From positions 1 to 6,318 of the forward strand of contig JAICQI010000363.1 of the NCBI GenBank assembly GCA_025937955.1: a stretch of DNA of 6,318 nucleotides, written 5' to 3'. Of this stretch, positions 1-4,381 are shown in pieces. The DNA comes from Pyrinomonadaceae bacterium. GTDB lineage: Bacteria > Acidobacteriota > Blastocatellia > Pyrinomonadales > Pyrinomonadaceae. Both the position numbers and the translations under genes were made by a program. The notes under the pieces are model-generated. The model saw only the letters and a program-made list of their open reading frames with translations. It was not told the DNA's origin and did no database searches. How positions within the stretch are numbered: the first letter of the stretch is position 1; the number at the start of each line of letters is the position of its first letter.

Positions 1-229
1 GCACTGGTGCGACCAGGCGTGGACCGACAAGTTCACCCAGGTGCTGGGAATGAGCGGGGAGGCCCGCGTCAAAGGGTTCCAGGAGCTCTGGGCCACGATC
101 TACGACCAGAACGTGTTCATCCCGTTGTTCGGGCTGAACTTCGTCCACGGTATGTCGCCGAAGCTGAAGTGGGGGCCGGTCCGGCAGGACCTGATCCGTA
201 ACTTCGCCGACTGGACGCTCGCCGACTGA
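1..229 (+). CDS. ABC transporter solute-binding protein, family 5 (C-terminal fragment)
   Basis: Partial gene: the frame is open from base 2 and stops with TGA at 227-229, giving the last 75 residues. The fragment looks like the tail of a family-5 (peptide/nickel/oligosaccharide) extracytoplasmic solute-binding protein, which captures a ligand outside the membrane and delivers it to an ABC permease. Visible support is the stretch reading FQELWATIYDQNVFIPLFG, matching the usual 'hxxAxxIhxxxxPhIPLh' segment near the C-terminus, followed by FVHGMSPKLKWGP and a terminal NFADWTLAD, like the closing aromatic strand of these proteins. The lipoprotein signal and ligand-binding lobes lie outside the window, so the ligand cannot be named. 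Codon use is extreme: about 71 of 75 sense codons end in G or C and GC is about 63%, far above the other genes here. No permease gene follows; the next gene is convergent. Confidence 0.7.
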   Translation, partial: HWCDQAWTDKFTQVLGMSGEARVKGFQELWATIYDQNVFIPLFGLNFVHGMSPKLKWGPVRQDLIRNFADWTLAD

Positions 230-265
230 CGTTCCACGCGTAGAGCGAGGGCTGAGGGACGGGAA

Positions 266-306
266 ACAGGATTACAGGATTTGCATGTAAATCCGGCTAA
301 TCCTGT
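266..306. repeat. Hairpin-forming ACAGGATT repeat between convergent genes
   Basis: The outer arms ACAGGATTA (266-274) and TAATCCTGT (298-306) are perfect 9-bp complements. The inner arms GGATTT (277-282) and AAATCC (289-294) add 6 bp around a 6-nt loop, with a small CA/GGC internal bulge between the two stems. The left arm is itself two tandem ACAGGATT units. The last base of the right arm is also the last base of the phosphorylase stop codon, so the hairpin sits directly at the 3' end of that gene and 36 nt past the solute-binding protein stop. Neither side carries a T-run, so it is not a standard intrinsic terminator. It could be a dispersed intergenic repeat or an mRNA 3'-end stabiliser; only its structure is certain. 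Confidence 0.7.
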
Positions 307-2420
307 CACGAGTAAATCTTTTGAGCGTAGTCTTCGACCATCCGGTCGCTGTTGTACTTCGGCGCGAGTGTCTGAATGGCGCGCTTCATCATCGCGATCC
401 ACTGGCGCGGCAGTCCGGCCTCATCACGAGCGTAATAGAGCGGCACTACTTCCAGTTCCAGCGTGCGATAAAGCGACTCCGCGTCCCGCGCATCAATCTT
501 CGCGACGTCCGCAGTGTCGTTTCCACTCCCAATCGCAAAACCATTCGTTCCGTCGTACCCTTCCAGCCACCAGCCATCGAGTATCGAGAGGTTCAGCCCG
601 CCATTGATCGCTACCTTCTCTCCACTGGTACCCGACGCTTCCTGCGGCCGTCGCGGCACGTTCAACCAAACGTCAACCGATTGGACCAACTGCCGCGCAA
701 TCTCCTGATCGTAGTCTTCAAGAAACACTGCCCGCTGCCTGACCGCCGGATCGTATTTCCACCGCGCTAACTGCTGTAACACGAGCTTCGATCCTTCGTC
801 CTGCGGATGTGCCTTGCCGGCAAACACAAACTGGACCGGACGATCTTCGTTGTTGATTAGTCGCGCCAGACGTTCCTGATCTGTCAGCAACAAGTTCCAG
901 CGTTTGTAACCAGCAACACGGCGCGCAAAGCCAATTGTCAAAGCTGCCGGATCAAACATCGTGTTCGCCGCTTCGATGTAATCTGCACGCTCTCCGGCAG
1001 CGATGCGCGACTGTGCTGAACGGTGCCGGATAAACGCAACAAGCCGTTCCTTCAATTGCATGTGCGCCATCCACAACTCTTCGTCAGGAATGCGCGCGAT
1101 CGCTTCGGCCCACTGCTCGGGGGTGCGAAGCCTTGCCTCCCAATCCTGATCGACATGAGTTTCGAGCAGGTGACGCAAGAGCAGCGAAACCCACGTCGGC
1201 GCGTGAACGCCGTTGGTTATGTAACTGATGGGAACGTCTTCGACGTTCTTTCCCGGCCAAAGCTTTTGCCAGAGCACGCGCGAAACCTCTCCGTGTTTGC
1301 GACTCACGCCGTTCGTCGAACGACACATGCGAATAGCAAGCGGCGTTAGTCCGTAACGTTCTGACTTGTTCGCGGGATCGACACGTCCGAGTGCGAGAAA
1401 CTCATCCTCGCTCAAACCAAGCTCTTTGAAATACCCCGGTCCAAATGCGCGTGTTACAAGCGACGCATCAAACTCGTCGTTGCCCGCTGCAACTGGCGTG
1501 TGCGTCGTGAACACACACTGCTGTTTCACCACGTCGATCGCGGACGCAAAAGGTTGCCCCATTGTTTGTACAACCTCTCGGGCGAGCTCGAGTGTGAGAA
1601 ATGCCGAATGCCCTTCGTTCAAGTGAAACACACGCGGCGTTATGCCAAGCTTGCGCAGCAAACGAACACCGCCGATACCGAGCAACATCTCCTGCACGAT
1701 CCGCGTTTCTCGATCGCCACCATAAAGATGGCCCGTGACCCAGCGATCGGTCTCAGCGTTTTCAGGAATGTTCGTATCCAGCAGATGGAGTACGACTCGA
1801 CCGACATCGGCACGCCACACCTGGGCCAACACGTTGCGTTCGCGAATCAAGACTTCGATTCGCAGCGGCGTTCCATCAGCATTCATCACTAAATGGATCG
1901 GCAAATCGTTCGGATGCGTTTCGCCGTAGTGCTCTTCCTGCCAGCCGTCATTACGTAGTCGCTGGCGAAAGTAGCCATAGCGATAGAGCAGTCCTACCGC
2001 GACGAGCGGCAAGCCCAGATCACTGGCTGACTTGAGATGATCGCCGGCGAGAATGCCGAGGCCACCAGAGTAAAGTGGCAGTGAAGTGTGCACGCCAAAC
2101 TCGGCACAAAAGTATGCAACCGGGTGTTCCTGCGTGATGGTTTCAAGCTGCAAATGCGGCTGCGAAACCATGTACGACTGAAAGCTCGCATCGAGACGAT
2201 GCACGCGTTCGAGGTAAACAGGATCCGTGGCCGCCTCAGCCAATCGATAGGCGGATGTTTTAGCCAGTAGTTGTCGGGGGTTGCGCTCGCACTCTTCCCA
2301 GATGTCCGCATCCAGATCGCGGAAAACACTCTCGCCGTCAGCGGCCCAACTCCACCAGTAGTTCCAGGCGATGCGTTCCAGCGGAAGCAATGGTGCGGGC
2401 AGTTCAGTAGTTTCAATCAT
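306..2420 (-). CDS. glgP: Alpha-glucan (glycogen) phosphorylase, short GT35 form
   Basis: A complete 704-aa cytosolic enzyme that releases glucose-1-phosphate from the non-reducing ends of glycogen or maltodextrin using phosphate and pyridoxal phosphate. An N-terminal DUF3417-like segment (RIAWNYWWSW, 16-25) precedes the GT35 catalytic fold. Family motifs occur in order: CAEFGVHTSLPLYSGGLG (105-122), HLNEGHSAF (266-274), THTPVAAGNDEF (306-317), ITNGVHAPTW (401-410), FARRVAGYKR (498-507) with Arg501 and Lys506 in the phosphate-binding positions, and EASGTSGEK (594-602). Lys602 is the expected PLP Schiff-base lysine. The residue before it is Glu, where Met is commoner. The protein ends soon after the PLP region, as in the short archaeal/bacterial-type phosphorylases, so it does not look truncated. 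ATG at 2418-2420 fits the family N-terminus, although no clear Shine-Dalgarno precedes it. It lies 33 nt behind the macrodomain gene on the same strand, probably as the last gene of the operon. Confidence 0.95.
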   Translation of the reverse strand: MIETTELPAPLLPLERIAWNYWWSWAADGESVFRDLDADIWEECERNPRQLLAKTSAYRLAEAATDPVYLERVHRLDASFQSYMVSQPHLQLETITQEHPVAYFCAEFGVHTSLPLYSGGLGILAGDHLKSASDLGLPLVAVGLLYRYGYFRQRLRNDGWQEEHYGETHPNDLPIHLVMNADGTPLRIEVLIRERNVLAQVWRADVGRVVLHLLDTNIPENAETDRWVTGHLYGGDRETRIVQEMLLGIGGVRLLRKLGITPRVFHLNEGHSAFLTLELAREVVQTMGQPFASAIDVVKQQCVFTTHTPVAAGNDEFDASLVTRAFGPGYFKELGLSEDEFLALGRVDPANKSERYGLTPLAIRMCRSTNGVSRKHGEVSRVLWQKLWPGKNVEDVPISYITNGVHAPTWVSLLLRHLLETHVDQDWEARLRTPEQWAEAIARIPDEELWMAHMQLKERLVAFIRHRSAQSRIAAGERADYIEAANTMFDPAALTIGFARRVAGYKRWNLLLTDQERLARLINNEDRPVQFVFAGKAHPQDEGSKLVLQQLARWKYDPAVRQRAVFLEDYDQEIARQLVQSVDVWLNVPRRPQEASGTSGEKVAINGGLNLSILDGWWLEGYDGTNGFAIGSGNDTADVAKIDARDAESLYRTLELEVVPLYYARDEAGLPRQWIAMMKRAIQTLAPKYNSDRMVEDYAQKIYS

Positions 2421-2453
2421 GTGTAATCGTATCGGGCCGCAAAGTTGGAGAGT

Positions 2454-3014
2454 CTACTCGAATTCCTGGTACTCAAGAAACACGCGCGCGTCCCTTTGTT
2501 GAAAAAAGACCAGACGCACTTCTTCGATCTGTGTGTCTCCACTCAGGAAATTCTTGATCGCCGTAGACGCAACTTTCGCTGCCTCAGACTTTGGATAGCC
2601 GAAAGCTCCTGTCGAAATAGATGGAAATGCGATAGATGAAATGGAATGCTGGCTAGCGAGTAGCAGAGAGTTTTGATAACAAGCCGCGAGGAGCTCTGAT
2701 TCACGATCCGGCTCACGGCCGTAGATTGGACCGACCGTGTGAATTACATATTTCGCGGGCAGCTTTCCGCCCGTTGTGATCACTGCCTGGCCGGTCGGTA
2801 AACCGTCCGGGTAAACAGTCCGCCGAATCTCCTGACACTCCTTCAGAATGTCGGGGCCACCGGCGTTATGAATCGCACCATCAACGCCACCGCCCCCAAG
2901 TAAAGTCGAATTAGCCGCGTTGACGATTGCAGTAACGTTCTGCCGAGTGATGTCTCCCAACACCACAGTAACTCGTCCGGCCAGAAAAGATTGGAGGCTC
3001 TGACTACTCACCAC
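2454..3014 (-). CDS. Macrodomain ADP-ribose hydrolase (MacroD/YmdB type)
   Basis: A single-domain cytosolic protein of 186 aa, close in length to E. coli YmdB (about 177). Family members hydrolyse O-acetyl-ADP-ribose and remove mono-ADP-ribose from acidic side chains. Signature motifs are clear: GDIT (20-23) in the adenine pocket, IVNAANSTLLGGGGVDGAI (30-48), HTVGP, and FPSISTGAFGYP forming the phosphate loop. Asn35 and Asp45 correspond to YmdB Asn25 and Asp35, so the active site looks intact. The loop Phe in STGAFGYP replaces the YmdB Tyr but matches human MacroD1. The start is taken as GTG at 3012-3014 (GTG at 3009-3011 is equally possible), because the frame's longer TTG start at 3068 adds residues unrelated to the family and overlaps the upstream gene by 65 nt. 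The chosen start overlaps that gene's stop by 11 nt and has only a weak ribosome site, suggesting translational coupling. The target is unknown. Confidence 0.93.
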   Translation of the reverse strand: MVSSQSLQSFLAGRVTVVLGDITRQNVTAIVNAANSTLLGGGGVDGAIHNAGGPDILKECQEIRRTVYPDGLPTGQAVITTGGKLPAKYVIHTVGPIYGREPDRESELLAACYQNSLLLASQHSISSIAFPSISTGAFGYPKSEAAKVASTAIKNFLSGDTQIEEVRLVFFQQRDARVFLEYQEFE

Positions 3015-3321
3015 GTGGCTCAGGTCTGATCTCGTCGAACATATCCTGGCGTCGCAGGGCCTCAGCAACCCCTTTGGCTTTGTGTTCGGTTAAAGGATGA
3101 TCGGGATCGGTGCTCGCGATCTCGAAAACGCCATCGTCAAGCATCACCACGCCGAGAGAGCCGAGCGTCACACCGGGAGTAATCAGGATCTCATCCATGT
3201 TATGGATGCGGAAGCGTCCTGTTTGTTCGACCCAGTCTTCGATGAAGGGATCGCGCAGAGCGTGTTCGGCCTCAGACTCGGAAAAAAACGCGCCTTCGAC
3301 AATGAGACAATATTCGCGCAC
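3004..3321 (-). CDS. Acidic small protein of unknown function
   Basis: I do not recognise this 105-aa protein. It is strongly acidic, has no signal peptide or membrane segment, and is probably cytosolic. Its centre contains two short hydrophobic strands, EILITPGVTLGSLGVVML (about 44-61) and GVFEIAS, suggesting a small alpha/beta fold. A charged helix, EHKAKGVAEALRRQ, lies near the C-terminus. The start is GTG at 3319-3321: an in-frame TAG occurs only 9 nt upstream, and the next in-frame ATG (in HNMDEIL) would remove over a third of the protein. No Shine-Dalgarno is visible, and a possible -10 box lies about 8 nt upstream, so the mRNA may be nearly leaderless. Its TAG stop lies inside the start of the macrodomain gene, an overlap that supports both reading frames being real and co-translated. 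It appears to be the first gene of the cluster ending in glycogen phosphorylase. Confidence 0.75.
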   Translation of the reverse strand: MREYCLIVEGAFFSESEAEHALRDPFIEDWVEQTGRFRIHNMDEILITPGVTLGSLGVVMLDDGVFEIASTDPDHPLTEHKAKGVAEALRRQDMFDEIRPEPRGE

Positions 3322-3329
3322 CGCTATGG

Positions 3330-3358
3330 ACTATTGAGTAGGTTCGTTTCTGGAGCAA
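3330..3358 (-). promoter_or_regulatory. Candidate promoter of the small protein-macrodomain-glgP cluster
   Basis: Read on the minus strand, TTGCTC (3353-3358) and AATAGT (3330-3335) are separated by exactly 17 nt; each matches 4 of 6 bases of the sigma-70 consensus. The -10 box ends 8 nt before the GTG start of the small protein gene, so transcription would begin at or beside the start codon. This would fit the lack of a ribosome-binding site. The match is weak and rests on spacing alone. Confidence 0.3.
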
Positions 3359-3384
3359 GAGCCGCCGGCAGGTTGTCCGGACGC

Positions 3385-3397
3385 GGTAAACTTTACC
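3385..3397. promoter_or_regulatory. Perfect 13-nt palindrome, possible operator
   Basis: GGTAAACTTTACC is a perfect inverted repeat of two 6-nt half-sites around one central base. It lies between the VWA gene terminator and the candidate promoter, 64 nt upstream of the small protein start. Position and symmetry fit a dimeric regulator binding site controlling the minus-strand cluster. The regulator is unknown, no regulator gene is in the window, and palindromes of this size sometimes occur by chance. Confidence 0.35.
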
Positions 3398-3399
3398 AC

Positions 3400-3437
3400 A
3401 AAAGAAAAATAGGTCCTATACGACTATAGGACCTATT
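3400..3437 (-). terminator. Intrinsic terminator of the VWA-domain gene
   Basis: Perfect 13-bp arms, AATAGGTCCTATA (3408-3420) and TATAGGACCTATT (3425-3437), flank a 4-nt loop. Read on the minus strand, the stem runs straight into ATTTTTCTTTTG, a good U-tract. It starts about 31 nt after the VWA gene stop at 3469, the expected place for rho-independent termination. The U-tract is on the minus side only, so it is directional. Confidence 0.88.
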
Positions 3438-3468
3438 GTCAGATTGAGAAAAGATTCTCTTGCAGTAC

Positions 3469-4209
3469 TTACCGCGCTCGAGCGTACTGGCGATTCAGCG
3501 TCTCACGCAAACGTGAGAAGTAAGAATCGAAAGTCACGAATCCGGTCGTGCCCTGGAAGAACGCTTTACCACCAGTCTCATTGCTAACCCGATTGAGCGA
3601 GCTCTGTCCGTAACTCGCAGCCAGACGGCTGTGACTTGTCAGTCCCACCGACGGTGCATAGAAACTGAAGATCGCAACGCGACGTTTGTTTGCTTCCGAG
3701 ATCGTACGGTCGATATCGAGCGTACGACCAGCAGCCGTTGCATCAAAGCCACGCGACGTGTCCAATCCATCTGAAATCAGTAACAGCGCGTTGGCGTTCG
3801 TTCCACCACTTTCGAACTTCTTCAACGCTTCTATCACTTCAACATAAGGATTGAAAGGAGAACTGCTGACACTTCCTCTCGGTATGCGAAGCGATTTTGC
3901 GGCTTTCTCGAGATCAGTCGTAAACGGCTGCCTGACTTGCAAGGTGCCGGCAGTGATGTAACCAACCATCACCTTCGAACCCTGCGGCAAAGAACGAATG
4001 AAATCGCGGGTGACGCCAAGCTCATTGCCCACCTGCGACACGAGGTCATCCTGAATCAGTACTGCCAGATTCAGGGGCTCAATACTCTGTAAACCCTGCT
4101 CGTTGTTGTTATCGACTTTCGCTTTGACTGAGGCCACTCCGAGCGACGAAACGGCAATCAAGAATGCCACAGCCCAAGCGAGAAATTTCCTGTAGAACAT
4201 ACTCTTCAC
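3469..4209 (-). CDS. Exported VWA-domain protein
   Basis: A 246-aa protein with a Sec signal peptide: basic YRK, a hydrophobic run FLAWAVAFLIAVSSLGVA, and a likely cleavage site after Val-Lys-Ala (residue 30). It is therefore probably periplasmic or secreted. The rest resembles the von Willebrand factor A-type domains common in Acidobacteriota: a first strand LNLAVLIQDDL (47-56), VMVGYITAG (80-88), VEVIEALKKF (123-132), LLLISDGLD (142-150) and VAIFSFYAP (178-186). The metal-ion (MIDAS) motif is degenerate: DDLVS (54-58) stands where DxSxS is expected, though the later SDG Asp147 is kept. The role is unknown; such domains usually mediate protein-protein contact. A good AGGAG (minus strand, about 4214-4218) lies 4 nt before GTG at 4207-4209 and 13 nt before ATG at 4198-4200, so either start is possible, differing by three residues. 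It has its own terminator and reads divergently from the EF-G-like gene. Confidence 0.85.
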   Translation of the reverse strand: MKSMFYRKFLAWAVAFLIAVSSLGVASVKAKVDNNNEQGLQSIEPLNLAVLIQDDLVSQVGNELGVTRDFIRSLPQGSKVMVGYITAGTLQVRQPFTTDLEKAAKSLRIPRGSVSSSPFNPYVEVIEALKKFESGGTNANALLLISDGLDTSRGFDATAAGRTLDIDRTISEANKRRVAIFSFYAPSVGLTSHSRLAASYGQSSLNRVSNETGGKAFFQGTTGFVTFDSYFSRLRETLNRQYARAR

Positions 4210-4299
4210 TTATCTCCTATTCCAACGGAGTTCAGATGCAATCAAGGTGCCGAAAGATGGCTGGAATACGCCTTAATTCGTGAAAATCTGTGGCTAAAC

Positions 4300-4329
4300 T
4301 TGCCTTTAACGTTCGCGGTCAGATACATT
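4300..4329 (+). promoter_or_regulatory. Weak candidate promoter for the EF-G-like gene
   Basis: TTGCCT (4 of 6 matches to the -35 consensus) and TACATT (4 of 6 to the -10) are 18 nt apart. The -10 ends 52 nt before the start codon, leaving room for a short leader containing the ribosome site. This is the best pair I could see by eye in the gap, but the match is marginal. Confidence 0.25.
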
Positions 4330-4365
4330 ACGGCTACATCACCTTCGACAAAAATTCGCATGCCT

Positions 4366-4372
4366 GAAAGGA
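4366..4372 (+). promoter_or_regulatory. Ribosome binding site of the EF-G-like gene
   Basis: GAAAGGA is complementary to the 16S anti-Shine-Dalgarno end and sits 9 nt before ATG at 4382. It fixes the start of a frame that is open to the window edge, and the protein from there begins with a proper EF-G N-terminus. Confidence 0.75.
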
Positions 4373-4381
4373 CTCAAACAT

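Larger units (their letters stand above)
4210..4381. other. Divergent intergenic region
   Basis: This 172-nt gap separates the start of the VWA gene (minus) from the start of the EF-G-like gene (plus) and should hold promoters for both. The minus-side ribosome site AGGAG is at its left end. On the plus side, TTGCCT (4300-4305) and TACATT (4324-4329), 18 nt apart, are a weak sigma-70-like pair. No convincing minus-strand promoter, operator or structured RNA was found. Confidence 0.5.

Noticed and set aside
266..306. Hairpin as a bidirectional rho-independent terminator
   Set aside because: Neither flank has a U-tract, so standard intrinsic termination is not supported.
321..770. Plus-strand open frame of 149 aa across the 3' part of glgP
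   Set aside because: It is antisense to a phosphorylase with full family motifs, has no recognisable domain, and reflects codon bias of the opposite strand.
1994..2416. Second minus-strand frame of 140 aa at the start of glgP
   Set aside because: It is a shifted frame of the same strand with Cys/Ser/Arg-rich composition; the phosphorylase frame explains the region.
2454..3068. Long 204-aa form of the macrodomain protein starting at TTG
   Set aside because: The extra N-terminus is unrelated to the family and would overlap the upstream gene by 65 nt.
3097..3429. Plus-strand frames opposite the small acidic protein (110 and 75 aa)
   Set aside because: They lack recognisable motifs and one runs through the terminator; the overlap with the macrodomain gene favours the minus-strand frame.
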